Source of the DNA: Dipylidium caninum
Lineage: Eukaryota > Platyhelminthes > Cestoda > Cyclophyllidea > Dipylidiidae
Direction of reading: 5' to 3'
Length of the DNA: 64,000 nucleotides
Assembly (NCBI GenBank): GCA_017562135.1
Contig: QEYB01001237.1
Location: 226,541 to 290,540, forward strand
Made by a program: the position numbers and the translations under genes. The number at the start of each line of letters is the position of its first letter. Positions within the stretch are counted from its first letter, which is position 1. The notes beneath the pieces are model-generated. The model was not told where the DNA came from, made no database searches, and was given only the letters and a program-made list of their open reading frames with translations. This document shows positions 1 through 13,080 of this stretch, one piece after another.

Positions 1-11
1 CCTCGCCGTAG

Positions 12-1245
12 AAGTTGTGTCCCTACGTGTCTGCACCTCGTGGAATGAATCAAAGTGACTGCGTGCTCAACAGTCTAGTGCGTGAGAAGCTTCCTCTACC
101 CAACGAGGACTGGCTCGATTTGACCCCTCCGAGGAACATGTTGTACAGCTTAGGTGTGACGTGTGACCCTGCAATCTCAAACGAATCCAAACTGTTGCCG
201 GCGGTTGGGATCACTCGGATCGCAAATCTGACCAAAATGGCGGAGAATCAAAATATCTCCGGCACCTTGACTGGAATGTGTCCGTAAGTTGTCACATTGT
301 TTATGTCTGTAAAGTGGTCTCCCGAATAATGCACCGCAGAGGCACATGATTTTGTCCATTGCGATTTAGAAAAATTGCAAGAAAAATTGCCAATGGCGTT
401 GACAAAACAATCATTACAAAAGTTGGGGATATAAGCTCAGCTACCTCTATCCTTGAAGGAATTTTCAATTACCTCAGGCCCCATGTAAGTTATGCATCAC
501 TAAAGCGCACTAGTCTCGTAACCTGTACGTGTATCATCTTTGGACTGTAGTTTTTCTACCGTTAAGAAGATTTCATCTCGATTTAGGATGCCGTGATGGA
601 ATTAGAGAAGTTCACCAAATGCGATCTGGGCAAGTTGGAATCTCTTTCCATGAATATCAAGAATCAGAGTACTCAGGCGAAGTTAGATACAGCGATCAAC
701 AATTTGAAGAGAAATATGACTTATCTAATGGTGCTACAGAGTAGCTACCAAGTATTGCATGACCTGAGCTCCTTGCCAAAAAATATCAGCACTTACGTAT
801 CGACTGCAAATCAAACGCTCAGGGTATGTGATTGCAGGAAATTTACCCCTCTAACCGCCTTCCTACCAGCACCGATTTCGCAGTCTCTTAATGGTTTCCG
901 CCATGTCGTTCCCTCCTTCAGAAATTCGCTAATGAGACGGCAATAAAAGATATACTGGATAAAGAGATGATACCAGCATTGTTGGGCCTCTTGGACAAGA
1001 TTCTCAATCTCAGTGACAGCACGGTGAACGGTTTGGTGCACGAGGTGCTGCCCTGCGGCGACTTGCACTACATGACTTCGGCCTTGGTGGCTACGGGGTG
1101 CGCGTCGAACGGACTACTTCCACGCTTCTTCGGCTGGGCCCTGGCCCTCACCCTCGCAACCCTCTTCACATTCCTCTCCTTCGTGGGCCTCTTCAACCTC
1201 TGGTGCATTCAGTCCCACCAGATTAGGCGTTTCTACGGCTCCTAA
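12..1245 (+). CDS. Prominin-like pentaspan membrane glycoprotein, C-terminal part (4 exons, 5' partial)
   Basis: Four exons join in frame: 12-283, 370-484, 587-823 and 922-1245 (stop TAA), giving 315 residues. Donors are GTAAGT, GTAAGT and GTATGT; acceptors are TTTAG, TTTAG and TTCAG. The first exon starts after an AG at 10-11, so earlier exons lie outside the window. The product reads as an extracellular loop with about ten N-glycosylation sequons (for example NQS, NLT, NMT, NLS). Two cysteines follow (in LPCGDL and ATGCAS), then one last hydrophobic helix (GWALALTLATLFTFLSF) and a short basic tail ending RRFYGS. The order long glycosylated helical loop, C...C, FW/FF-G, final helix, R-R tail matches the end of prominin (CD133) proteins, which organise plasma-membrane protrusions. 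Overall identity to prominins is low and the call rests on architecture; another multi-span glycoprotein is possible. Confidence 0.6.
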
Positions 1246-1276
1246 TCCACGTCTGTCCTCCATCCCGCCACCCTAA

Positions 1277-1304
1277 CAGCCAACGGCCAACAGCCAACAG
1301 CCAA
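1277..1304. repeat. Short tandem heptamer (cagccaa)
   Basis: About four imperfect copies of cagccaa lie 30-60 bases after the stop codon of the prominin-like gene. They probably fall in its 3' UTR or flank. No clear AATAAA was found nearby. Confidence 0.7.
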
Positions 1305-1552
1305 TATCCAACACACATCTACACTTTCCAAGGTGCCAACTTGTGATAACTGCACATGACCTTCCACTGCAGTCTCTCCACTCATTTCTTTGCTCAACTT
1401 GCACTTTGTGCAAGGCTTTGTGTCTCAGCTTCCCCTCATCATTCTATGTGTATTTAACTCATGAGAGAGGAGAAATTTTCATTATGTCCGCCTCAGACCT
1501 TTCCGTCAGCCTTTGGCCTTTCCTTTCAAAAGGCCCTTCATGTTTGCAGATC

Positions 1553-1584
1553 ACAGCTGACAGCTCACAGCTCACAGCTCACAA
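1553..1584. repeat. Short tandem heptamer (cagctca)
   Basis: About four copies of cagctca. This is a second, different 7-base tandem repeat within 300 bases of the one at 1277. Confidence 0.7.
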
Positions 1585-1599
1585 ATTGTGAATTGCACC

Positions 1600-4500
1600 A
1601 CTCCTTCTCCATCCACTGAATTGCACGTTCCATTCGGCTCTCATGCGAATCCCACATCACTGCCAATGCGCTCGTGTTGCAGTCGAGTGAATAGGCAGAC
1701 CACACTTCTGCAATATGTGCCACCCCTTCTAGGCGGAAGCAAAGTCCTTTCGCGTCCACCAAAACTAGAAAGAGGATGAAGTGAGAGAGTTCTCACTATC
1801 CGGAAGAGCATGTTAGCGGTTGGGGGTTTGGTTGTAGATGGAATAATGAGGAAGAGGAAAGCGACTAACTCATCTCCTTAACCCACATTTGGCAGGCCTA
1901 TTTCGTCCACATGAAGGGGCAAATGGGCAGGCGAAAGAACGACTGACAGTCTAGTTTCCCATCCAACTAAATTAAATATTAACCACATCAGTGCTTTTCT
2001 CCCAGCTCGTTTTATTAATAAGTTCTCGCTCATGCGACTCCCCTTTTTTGACTAAAATTCTGATGTGATCAACTCAGTGAAGAACAAATACCCTGTCATT
2101 TCAAATATTCTCAACGCGTGGGAATATTTAGAACTGGCGACAAGTCGATGGCATTAGCTCGTCACGAGGCAGGGTAAAATCAGAATGCCATTCGGAACAG
2201 AGCCCATTCCATCGGCACGTAAAAGGGCGGTAATTAGGAGCCGTCAGTTTTAAAGTAGCTTTAGGTTCAATTGCACCTGAAGCATATGGTCTCATTACAC
2301 TTCCATTCGATGTTGAGCGCAAGCCTTCACTTGTCACGTTCACCTTCAATGGAAATGAAACTGCTTTAGCCCGGCCAATTGCTCTCACTTATACTTTTCT
2401 TATACCTGTCGGCTGTATGTCTCTAGTGACTACCGGTTAGATGACCCGTGATATGTTTGAGTGCTCAGCCTTCGTCCTTACGGCAGTCGTCTACCTGGTA
2501 GAATCCTCCCGCAGGTAGGAGTCCAGACTACCAAGTGGTGAGTGAAGAAAAAGTACATTATTTGTACCCGAACCTTTCGTCACGTTGTGAGGATGTCAAG
2601 AGGACGAGGAGGAGGAAAAGGCGGTTCGAGCAATCAAGAAAGGTGCAAGTTACGTGGTGGGGACCAACAAGGGTAGAGTCGGAGTTGGAAAAAAAGGGTT
2701 GACATGACTTCGGTGGTGGCCGTGACGTTGAATGAGAGTCAGTTGCCGCTTTGGTGGTTTCCTATCGCTTCGTAGGAGAAATTGGTATTGCGGGAGTGGA
2801 AAGACGAAGTAGGTGAGTGACACCATACCCCTAAAAACCATAAGATCCAAGGAGGTTCTATGATTTGCTACTTTTTTACGAAACGTGATCGCCAGTTTGT
2901 CGGTCATTTCAATGTGTGCAATGCCTGGTGGAAATACTGTTGACAGCTAGTCTTGCATAATTTGTGTGGAAAAACTGTTTTCCGGGAAAGCATAACAGGC
3001 GCAATGTTTTTCAAGTAGGAACAATATGGGAATTAGTAAACAGGGGTCGAAGTGATTGGACTTTGAGCAGGAGGAGAGCGACCTCTCACCGGTTGGAAGA
3101 GGTGCCACCGGCGTAGACTTTGCGACACCCCACCCCCCCCCCCAGGTTTATCTCCAGGCAGCTTCCTTATCAAAGTTGGCTGGTTGCGTAAGCAGCAAGG
3201 ACAGAAGTAAAGGGATTTCATTGCAAATGTAGTTACACGCTGAGGAGAAATGAGGAAGCTATGTATTTTATTCACGTTATGGGAAAGACGAAGCCGGAGC
3301 AAGGTGGAAGAAAGACACTTGTCACTTGATTAGACATAAAGAAATAATGGGGGGAGGGGGCAGCAGTCGGTAGCAAGGATTTGGAGAAGAGCTTCCAATT
3401 AACGGCGTGTTCTTGCCATTGCCTGCAAGGCACGGCAAAAGGAGGGCAGAATAATGCCTCCTACCAAAAGTGGGCGTGAGAAGAAGGTCGTCAAAATATA
3501 AATCGTTGACGTCAAATAGTTCAATGGTCTCCTTGTATAGACGAGTAGTAGGACTTTGGAAGACAATTTGGGTCGAGCAACTTCCAGGGTCGTTTTCTTT
3601 AACGGTACTACCCTTTTGCTGACGCTTGATATCCGCACCTTCCTTGTTAGTAACTCCGCACTGTATGGTCCTGCTATTCACGCAGCTCGCGTTTTCTATG
3701 TCCTTCACTTTCGCCGTTAGCAACCATGACAAGAGACAGTGTCCACGGCGCCAACATGCAAACTTTTATGCGCGGTGTGAAATAGGGGAATATGGCTTGG
3801 TACTAGTCAAATGTGGAAATAGATTTTTTTTCACTTACCGAATCTAACCGCTCTGACACAAACGTTTCTACGGACTCCTAATGCCTCATCTCGAATTTAT
3901 TTGAGCAGTCAACACCAAAATGCTTTGCAAACGTAAGCCACAGTGCAGGGCCATATGCTATTTCTCCTCCTGAGACAATTTATTAAGCGTATAAGTTGAA
4001 AGCCTGCAGGCATTTTCACTGTTTACAAGTGTAATGCTATTGCCCACACCGCAACAGCGAGGGCGCGTATCGCGCTTTGGAGAAGGAAAGTGGCGCTGTT
4101 GATGTGAGCAGATGCGACGCTGGTCGGGCACGAGAGAGCAGAGCAGATTGGGCTTAAATAGTGTGGGTTGTAGGGAGTGTCGATCAGCCAACATTCCATT
4201 AAAATCAGCGTTTCGAAAACATTTGTGTCATCACAATTGTGAAATGGCTGCATGCTGCACGCAAACTGCACAGGGGAGGCTGAATCGTGGACGGTTTTTT
4301 GTCTATACTTCGGACATTCATAGGAGTCCTCGCACCTGCTCACGTATTACTGGCGCACTAGTGCTCCATCGGGCGAGGGACAGGCCATGTGATAATTCAT
4401 CAGACAATCTCCTGCCTATCTGCTAAAATCACAAGAATCTAAGCTTAATTCCCTCCCCAACTGGCAACCACAACGACAAAGGAGATGCAGGGGACTTCGT

Positions 4501-7500
4501 CAATGGAGTTGCTATCACTGCCGGAACGGGTGATGATGAGTGCAGAAGCCGTTTGTGGATGAAGTGAAAGAAATGCTGGGGAATCTCTAGAAATACGTCG
4601 TGACACCATCGACGTCGGATGTACTTGAAGTGGATCACTGTGAGGTTGGTGACTGCAAGCAGGCCTATCATGCACATCATGGAGTTGCAACACTGTGCCA
4701 CCACGAATCACCAAAGATGGTGATTTGAGCTCGTGAGGATTTGAGGGTGGCACAATGATTCGTGAGTGAGGTGTGTCTTGATACTGCTCTTCATGCCATT
4801 CGTGAAGACGAGTGAGAGTTAAAAAGCGTTGGTATGCGGACAACTTCCAATTGACTGACAGTGTGTAACCACACGACAGCGCTACATACACGTGCAGAAA
4901 ACTCACAGAAAGTTTGGGAGCAATATATGAAAGCAGATAATAAAATGCTACCAAAAGTCTTGTTAGTAGACTAAGCTGTGGTACGTGGAAGAGAGCAAAC
5001 TGAGCTCCCCGTTGGCCGAGACTTCCATTAACATCCACTGGGATCTTCAGCCTCCCTTTTCTCGCCTCCACGGGGCTGAGGCAGAGATTTTTTGAATTTC
5101 TTCCAAAGCCTTGCATCCGCGGCGTGCAGTTCCGCTGCCAGATTTGAGCTCTGATGCTTTTTGAAATCCTCTTTATTATGAGTTTAGATGTCCTTTACCT
5201 GGTGGCGATTGGTAAAACCATCGAAAGAATCTGGACTTCAGAAATATTAGGATAAAACTCGTAACACCAACCACCTGGAATCCGAGCAAACAAAATCTTC
5301 GAAGGTCTAAGCTATACTCACCACTTCGATCGGAAACTTGCTTTTATTCTTCCCATCCACCGGGGACTTTAGCCTCATCTTACGACTCTACTAGGGTCGG
5401 GAGGAGTCTCATGGATTTTTCCAATTGCCGATCCTCGGTCTGGCCTTCTTTGCAACCTTCTCAAGCACTTTGGAACTGATGTATGGATGTGAGCATCGAT
5501 TCTGTTCACGCGCCTTCTCAAAGCGGTAGAGGGGTTAGACAAGCTACGATTATATACAAAAGAATGGATCGGAGAGTGAAGTGAGCGATGAGATTCCGGA
5601 GGTGTATCCTTCTTCCACACCAACTCCTCTTTTTCCTTGACTTCTAGTAGACGCATACTTGCGTGAACACTTAAGAGTGCAAATTCACACCGGTGCATGA
5701 CATGACGGTGATCGCATTTAGTAAGTGACCTAACACTCCGCTCCCAACCCTGCTAACACACGAAGGACAAGTGCCGCGCCCCACCACACTCCATCACGCT
5801 CATCCTCCATTTCATATAAATGAATGATTCTTTTCTGTCACTGTCACCCTGATACGCCTGTAGAATATATACTTTCCGCGTAAGTACATACGGCATGGGC
5901 TGCTGCTGTCGACGCGCCAATTCTTGTTTCCTCATCAGTTCATTTACGGCCGCTGGCCAGCATGACATGAGACGGTGTCCTCTCTTCACAACCACCCCCT
6001 TTCAAGCTCATTTTTATCGACTGGAGAATATCGCTCGTACCTCCTTTCCACCCAGTGGCAGAGTGTCTTCCCGCCCGCTTTCGCTACTTCTACAACAAAC
6101 TTTCATCTGCCGCCGACGTCATCATTGTCTTTTCACACCTCATTTCTAATCCGTTTGTGGGAGAGGAGAGAATGAATTTAGAACCCATTCTTTCATGTGT
6201 CGCAAGTATGGCTGTGGAGTCTCAGAAGGCAAATCGAGTTTGCAGCATTTAAACGGGAAAAGGAGGGGACTGGCACAGAGGAGCACTTTCAACTCAAATT
6301 TACTAAAAGTTGTGCCAACCACGGAACAAAAAGGTCTGGCTAAAATCGAATGAGAACTCCGTGATTACGCAAAGTGGTGGAACAGATTAGCGCGTTGCGG
6401 GCATGGGCCTATAACCTGATCTAGATCGCCGCCTAAACCGGCCGGAAGATAGTCACATCTGCACAGATACCTGCTGCGGGCATCAGCAGGCAAGCTCACG
6501 ACGTTTTAGCTAGCGCGATCTTCTCCCTTTCAAATGCAACGCACGAGAATAATTCCCAGGGACGCCTCTTAACGAAAGTCAAGTGTTTGCATTCATCGCT
6601 CAATCGAACCAATTCAACCTACGAGGTGACTTCGGTCTCCTTCTCTTTCGACACGAATACCCACGTGACATGCGCAGCGCAGCGCTTTAAGGTACCATCT
6701 CCCATCTGCCCATGACTTCGTCATTTTGTCCATTTCTTGGTATGTCCTCAGTACTTCCTCCGACCTTCCAAAAGCAGCTGCCAATTCCATGAAAGTGTGT
6801 GGTCTATGACACGGCGGTGGGTTAGCTTTGAACTGGGAGTGGAATTTAGGAGGAGAATAATAACGTGTGATCAACTGTTTTACGGACGGGGTGCGGTGAA
6901 GCACTGGAAATCTAGGCGAAAACTGTCGAGAAAATTCAATGCAAACGTGTAGGTAGAGAGGTGAAAATTGAAGAAAAAAGTGCAGGTAAAGAGCATTGCA
7001 ACTGATACCAGGAAAATGTTAAAACTGCAACACTGATGAGTGACGGGGACGAGGGACGAATGACCATGGTGGAGAAGAAGGCGGTGAAGATGTGGTTTGC
7101 ACTTCAATGAGAGTATAGTTTGGACCTCCGACGGCTTTGTGGAGAGGCTTAGTGGTGAACATCTCTCTCTTTAAGGAACGCACGTGAAGTAATCGAGACC
7201 CCATTCCAGCCAGAAGCTGGAGCTCGGCTGTCATCCTCCAACAAAGGAAATAAGGGCTTATTCCATTTTTTTGTTTTTGTTAACTTGAAGAAACCCAATG
7301 CCAATATGAGAAGCAGGGCAGCAGAGAATGGACATTAAAGGAGAGGTGGAGGTTGTGGAAACGTAAAACAAGGTGTTAAAATAATGTAGTCAGGTCGTCT
7401 CTGAGGTAGTTGACACCTGGAGATATTCATGTGCGCTGATTTTCTCAGCATCATTCCACTTGTTGCATTCATCTTGAACCAGAAATCACTCAACTCAGCT

Positions 7501-10330
7501 ACAATGAGGTGAAATTGCAGCCGCGTAGTCTTGTCCACCGTCTCACTTATCTACGCCTTCGTAGATCAAATTTCCCTCCCCAGTGCGTAGTTTCATCACA
7601 GAGCGAGACGTTGGTGCTCCGTTCCGCGATTTGCTACGACGATGGTGGCTCTGAGGCCCAAAGCTTCACTCCTCCACATGCACAGTTGCGATGAAGCCTT
7701 AGCATATTCTCGACTAGTTTTGTTGTGCTTGATAGCGCCTCGTGATTAGGCTTCCTCCCTCTTTCTCCCTTTGATTTCAATCCACCAGTCAAAAGGGAAC
7801 GCAAACCACTGTGCCGATAGAAGGAATAGTTTCGACTCACCCGGTTAAAGTAACTCAAATAGATGGGTACTAGTAGTAAGAGTATGCTCAACTACCGCAG
7901 CATTATCCTGCACCCGAGTGCCATCCAGGCTTCCAAGAGTTGGACTTTCTTCCTCGAATTCTGCCCCAGTTGGAGACTGCTGCACCATCAAGTTGGAGGT
8001 GTCTGTCAGACATGGCCGTCGCGTGTGTGACCGCATTAGGGCCAGAGAGTGTCAATGAGTAACACTAAGGCGGTCTACAATCTCGCCTCCTACAATCACT
8101 TGAGGCAGTGAGAGACTGTGTGCAGCGAGGGCACTCATTCGGCACATGAGGCTTCATGGCCAGTGGGAAGAAGACTGACGTGGGCGCAGCGGAATTTGTT
8201 GGCCTCTGTGCTCATTTGACTGGATTTGCATCCACGACGAGTTGACCAACATTATATAGCCGCGAAAGCGAAGACGTCATCATCGTCATCAGCATCATCA
8301 CCGTTATTCACTACTTAGTAATTAGAAAGAATCGCCCTAACGACAAGATGCTGCTTGAACGAGAAACGCCACGGTAACAAAGAGAAATTGAAAGCACCCG
8401 TACAAGTAGGAACATGAAGCGGTTTGGTCTCAGTGCCAAATCTTCTTTGTGTCAGATGTCAATTTACACGTTTAACGGAGCACATCTGCTACGTTGGTGT
8501 CGCAGCAATTGCCAGTTGGAGAAGTAATGCATCTTTAGCGGGAGGGTATTTTGAGGCCTGTAAATTGTCCACCTTCTCGACTCAAGCCACCCAGCCAAAA
8601 TTCAGCTGCTAAAATACGCACAGACCTTCTTGTTTCAAGTCGCCCACAAGCGAAGGCTCTCCGATCTTGTGGACACTACAGAAAGCAAAAAGCCAACTGA
8701 ATTTCATAAAGGTAGTGCTCACTTTTTACAATTTGGCGCTAGAAAGTCCAGCATTTCCCGACCCTAAAAGAGGAGATATTGAGAGCAGAATGAGAAAATA
8801 AGGCTCAAATAGGGAATCGTAGAAAGTAAAGCAGACGCCAATCCTACCCATCAGGGTCATGGTTGCAGACCTAGCCGCCTCCTTGTGGAGGCCGCCAGAG
8901 TGGGAGGGCTTGATTGACCCCATCAAATCTCCGTTTCTTAACACAAACGCCTGTGTTTGGTGTTACTCTTACTTGACAATAGTGCGACTGGCGAAAGCAG
9001 ACTCTGAGGATGTGAGAAAGCATTGGGAAGGTGGGCGGATGGGCGGTGAACAGCAAGACTCCAAGCAAAAGCATGAACGGCAGTCGATACGTAGGCTCGT
9101 CCACCATCTCCGCGACTGATCGGTTGTTAGCAGTCTGCCATCCTCACGATATTTCCGTCTTCCGGCCGAGGCTAGCGGATGCCACTCTCGACCTCTCCAC
9201 TCTGTCTGAGCGCCTACTTCCTTGCCCCCCTCTTCTCCTCGCCTCAACTGAATTGAGAATTTGTCGGAGACGGGGGTCAGGAATGTGTTGGCTGTCTGAA
9301 CTCAGCTTTAAATAAGCGAGTGGCAATGCGCAAACTTGCAATGCTAAGCTGGAGATGAAGCCATTGACGCCGTCCGTCTCAATTAACGAACCTTCATTCA
9401 TTTCTCCCAACCGCTCTAATTCTAACGCCCAGACCACTTATTTGCCCGCAAAGCGCAGAGATAATTAATCATGATTTAGGCAGTGTTGTCTTGGAATTCA
9501 GCGCCGTGAGGTCAATGCTAACAGCTTATCTTCCATAAGAGTTGAGGCTTATTTGGCCAACGACTTGGCGGAATATTGGATGACAGATGCAGTGGAGGGA
9601 GTCGCGCGGGACGGACAAGCGGTTGCAGCAAAGTCTGATACTTCACCAAGCTAACATCGACAAAAGCACCATACTCGAATTCTCGGACTCAGCGAGGGCT
9701 GTGGACCTAGCGACGACACATGGACTTGTCCCTGGAAAGTAGTAGTCAGATGTGTGGGAGTGCTCATCGGCAATGAAAAGGAAGGATGCTCTATTTGAGT
9801 GTAACAAAAAGACAGAAACAGGTGTAGTTCAGTTCCGTCCAGTCGGGTGGGGGGGTGCTTGCATGAGGGGAAAAGGAAGCCGGTGAAATGATCCTCTTAA
9901 CATTCTCCAAAATAGCCTTTCACAGTGTCTTCCTTCGATAGGGCAAAAGGCCAGAAGAGATTGTGCCCTGCACCGCGGAATTCCACGTCATCGCCTGGTC
10001 TTGTGTTATCCCACAGCAGACCTCTGTAGCGTACCTCGAGCGCGGTATGCTGCATCTTCGTAAGTTCTGTAGGAGAGGACACAGGAGGCAATAATGTTGA
10101 TCACTTTGTCAGAACACATCCCTGAGATGCCTGGCCAACGCAGGTGGCTCTAGATTTCCACCACTCATTGACGAGGCACGCGAAACCTCGTCAGCGTCGG
10201 TGACCAAGACAATTCATCATGCCACAGCCGAAACAGTTACTGTAAAGAGAATATCCTTTTAAAGTGGCCTCTTTCCTCTCTGCCAAACCTAGTCCACCCT
10301 CCCCCTATTCCTTCCCCTTCTCGTAGTCAG
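1600..10330. other. Gene-poor spacer
   Basis: No intact gene was recognised. Open frames are short and mostly unrelated to known families. The longest (4445-5116, - strand, 223 codons) has no domain I can name. An 11-base C run lies at 3133-3143. Fragments of dispersed repeats (for example around 3690-3760 and 5935-6000) share short stretches with the 36.8-38.1 kb repeats. A weak receptor-like fragment at 4429-4704 is listed separately. Confidence 0.6.
4429..4704 (-). pseudogene. Possible Cys-loop receptor (nicotinic-like) TM3 fragment
   Basis: A - strand frame begins AQCCNSMMCMIGLLAV, continues into a hydrophobic helix, then TVIHFKYIRRRW and DVFLEIPQHFF. The spacing resembles the third membrane helix of nicotinic-type receptors (AQ...S.M...GL.V...TV.V) followed by the WxR..FL..P..F element of the cytoplasmic loop. 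The MPxW part is shortened, a stop lies a few codons upstream, and no convincing TM1/TM2 or ligand-binding region was found nearby. It is either a decayed fragment or a chance likeness. A 223-codon frame overlaps it on the same strand in another phase. Confidence 0.22.
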
Positions 10331-10745
10331 TAACGACTGCGCGCCACAGTGAGTGGAATGAAGTTGCTTTCGTGTAAATTGCCCAATGGGCCAGACGAAA
10401 TTGCTGGTGAGATCTTGTGGCAATGTGGGGATGAGGAAGGCTGCGGAGCGATTTGATGAAGTACGTGGAAAGGAGAGAGCCAGCACCTCCACACATTCGT
10501 GGCAGAGTCGAGTCACCTGTGTGTAAGATCGACAAGGAGGAGTAGAAGAGGGAAGAAATCTCGTCTCCACCTGCAGGCGCATCGGACGACCGTCTACTCA
10601 GGTCCTGTTACCTGGTGGACTGGATGGAAGAGGAAAAGCTGTGTGGCGAGAATGTGAAGAACTTTGAGGCCTCCTGGTCGTTCACTACACTCAGTGACAC
10701 TGACTCAGTTGAGAGTGATGACCTGCCCGTGATTACTCCCATTGG
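10330..10745 (+). repeat. Dispersed repeat R1, copy a
   Basis: About 400 bases recur, diverged, as inverted copies at 44080-44460 and (3' half only) 41260-41510, and as a degraded direct copy at 16170-16500. Landmarks: the GPDEIAGE..LWQ..GDEEGC frame in its first half, and a frame reading RLLRSCYLVDWMEE to SDDLPVITP in its second half. The second frame is kept in the 41 kb copy (LVDWM, then DSVDREDLPTITP), so R1 may derive from a coding exon. The family was not recognised. Confidence 0.6.
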
Positions 10746-11649
10746 ATAGGCTGTAATTCTTCTTCATCACGCATGACAACTATTAATAGTCGGCTGAGCA
10801 GTAGCAGTGTGGAGGATCTCCTCCGAATCCTCATTGCTCCAGGCTGAATGCGAGGCCGAGCAGGCGGGGAGGACAGGAAATGGGACGAGCGTGTCGTTCG
10901 ACATCTTTGTGGCTCCGAAGCCTCAGTGGCTGCGGCTCCTCCTCTCAAGCTCCTCATCGTCCCCATTTTCCTATTAATTTGTTTCTTTTTTTCATTTTTT
11001 TCAGATATTTCGCCAAGTGCCAATGTTTTGAGGATAAAGAAAAGGCAAGAATACAGCAAGGTTATTGGGAATGTTGCTGTTTTTTTGTAAAATATAGTTA
11101 GGTTTTAAATTAATCACCTATTCTGCTCTATCGAGGCTGTGCGATATGCGAGCGTCAATATCAACAAGAGCGGATTATCGACTGATTGGGATGAGTCATA
11201 GGCGAGAGCGTATTGATTTGCGCATTGAAAGGGACGCGAAGTGCCCACTGGGGTGGTCGCATCCCCAATCTTATTCTACACTTGGACATCTGCTCAGGCG
11301 TGGGGAACCTCGGCAAAAACGACGCATTGCACTTTGTGTCTGTGGCGGAGAAAACAACAATAATCTCTATAAACATTTTCGGCGATGAAGATATGGGTTC
11401 GGTAAAAAAATCATTCATTTTGTGTATATTAAGGTAAGCATTGAGGGATTTAAGCAAGCACATGAAGGAGAGTACCGTCGAAGGGGAAAGTGGAGGTGAG
11501 GTGATATGCGAGTTCCAATGTTGGTGGTGCTGGTGCTGAGGGTGAAAGTAGCGCAGATGGAGTCAACTTTATTTTGTTTGGGAAAACACTGCCAGGTATG
11601 AAAGATTTTGTATTTTATTAGACAAAACACCTTCCTCCATTTGGAACAA

Positions 11650-12330
11650 ATTTTTCCCATGTATTGGCAGTCGTAGAAGTTTTGTTTATTACTTTTAAAT
11701 TCCTCCGATTTTGCACTTGAAACTTATGCGGGAGGATGAGATAAAGTGCGAATTCGAACATGGTGATTGCCTCATGCGTTATTTTTTGCAATATGAGGCA
11801 TAGTATTATGGTGTTGTAGGCATTTTTAATTGACCAGAACAGATGGTTTCCTTCTACAGCGTTGTTTAACCCGTTTTCGCTGTTCCCTTTCGCTGTAATG
11901 TAAGTCTCCGAGCGAGTTCAACCAATTCATAATGTACGGATCGCCAAAGATACTCAAATACCAAGAGAAAAATGCCTTATTGAATAAATGCTTTTGTGAT
12001 TGAAAGTCAGCCTTTTTTCGTACAGATTTATTACTGTATAGCACGCACTCCTCAACTCTAGTGACACTTCATCGCGAAAACAGAATTATGCCATACCGAG
12101 ACATTAGTGACGAGCAGACTGTGCGTAGTTGAGTGAATACTCCTTTGGTAACTTCAGAAAGAAGCCTTAATTGTGTGCTTGTCCACTTCTCCTGCGAGCA
12201 TTGACGAGCCTACCTTGAGTGCCGTTACCCCATTGTTGTGAGATAATCGAGTTCCACCCCCACTCTGGATGTCGTCGCTTAATTTTTGGTCTAGGCCCTT
12301 CCGTTCAAAGACTTCGAGCCTCCAATTGAC
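11650..12330 (+). repeat. Dispersed repeat R3, copy a
   Basis: This stretch matches the reverse complement of 33930-34500 over most of its length. Shared blocks include the region around 11700-11740 (gattttgcacttgaaactta and its partner near 34440), the cagcgaaag block near 11890, the cgagacattagtgacgagca region near 12098, and gagcctaccttgagtgccgt near 12209. A - strand frame ends in NNGVTALK directly before a GTAGGC that is conserved in both copies, like an exon end. No function is recognised. Confidence 0.6.
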
Positions 12331-12809
12331 GCTTCCAAACGACTTAAACAATCCATATTCTGCTTACTTTTAGAATATTGGCTCAAGTGTCATTTGCTTT
12401 AATCCTTGATCGAAGGGGCATGGCATACAATGACGGAAATGGCCTTCTTCTTCCTCCTCTCCTCTTGTTGGACTTGGCATCTTTCGTCCTGGCGGGAACG
12501 CGAATACTTAAGTTAAAAGGTGCGATTTACAGCCAAGCTTGACTGTAATAAGAGAACGTATGTGGTTGTCTGGCTCTGTTGCCACGCCAACTGACAATGA
12601 ACGTGGACATAGCGAAAATGTCGACTGCTGTTCGGTTTGTCTGCTATGTCTCACGTAAAGGAATATAATGTGACTGGAGTACCAAAGTAAACGGCAATAT
12701 ATTTATGACTAGACTTCACTAATGCCCGACCGGTCGCAGTTCTTTTCCTTTACCGCTTTCTTGATGAATGGGTTTCCTCTTGAGAATGGCATAATTGTTG
12801 CATGTTGCC

Positions 12810-13080
12810 TTTGTGTAGTGGGAAGGAGCAAGTACACTCTCTGGCATAAAGAATGTGACCATAGCATCATCTGCTAATCCTCAAACCTATACCCATTACG
12901 AGGTTTGAACAAGTGATGAAGCCAAAGGAAGAGAGAATCAGGACAATGAGGAGATTGATTGGAGTAACCGCAGCCACCACGAATCCCCACGACATGTTCG
13001 TTGCCCTTCATGTCCTCCCCTCCTGCTCGGCCTCGCATTCAGCCTCGTGCAAAAATTAAGAATGGCAACGCTACCGCACC
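12810..13080 (+). repeat. Dispersed repeat R4, copy a
   Basis: Same-strand partner of 43820-44040. Both hold gaccatagcatc-tctgctaat, then a stretch around ttgaacaa-tgatgaa, then cccacgacac/tg-tcg-tcgccctt-tgtcctcccc and end with cattcagcctcgtgcaa. Identity is roughly 75-80 percent by eye. The family is unknown. Confidence 0.6.

Noticed and set aside
4445..5116. 223-codon - strand frame
   Set aside because: Long but without a recognisable domain or splice context; one frame of this length is not surprising in 64 kb at about 48 percent GC. An overlapping frame looks more protein-like.
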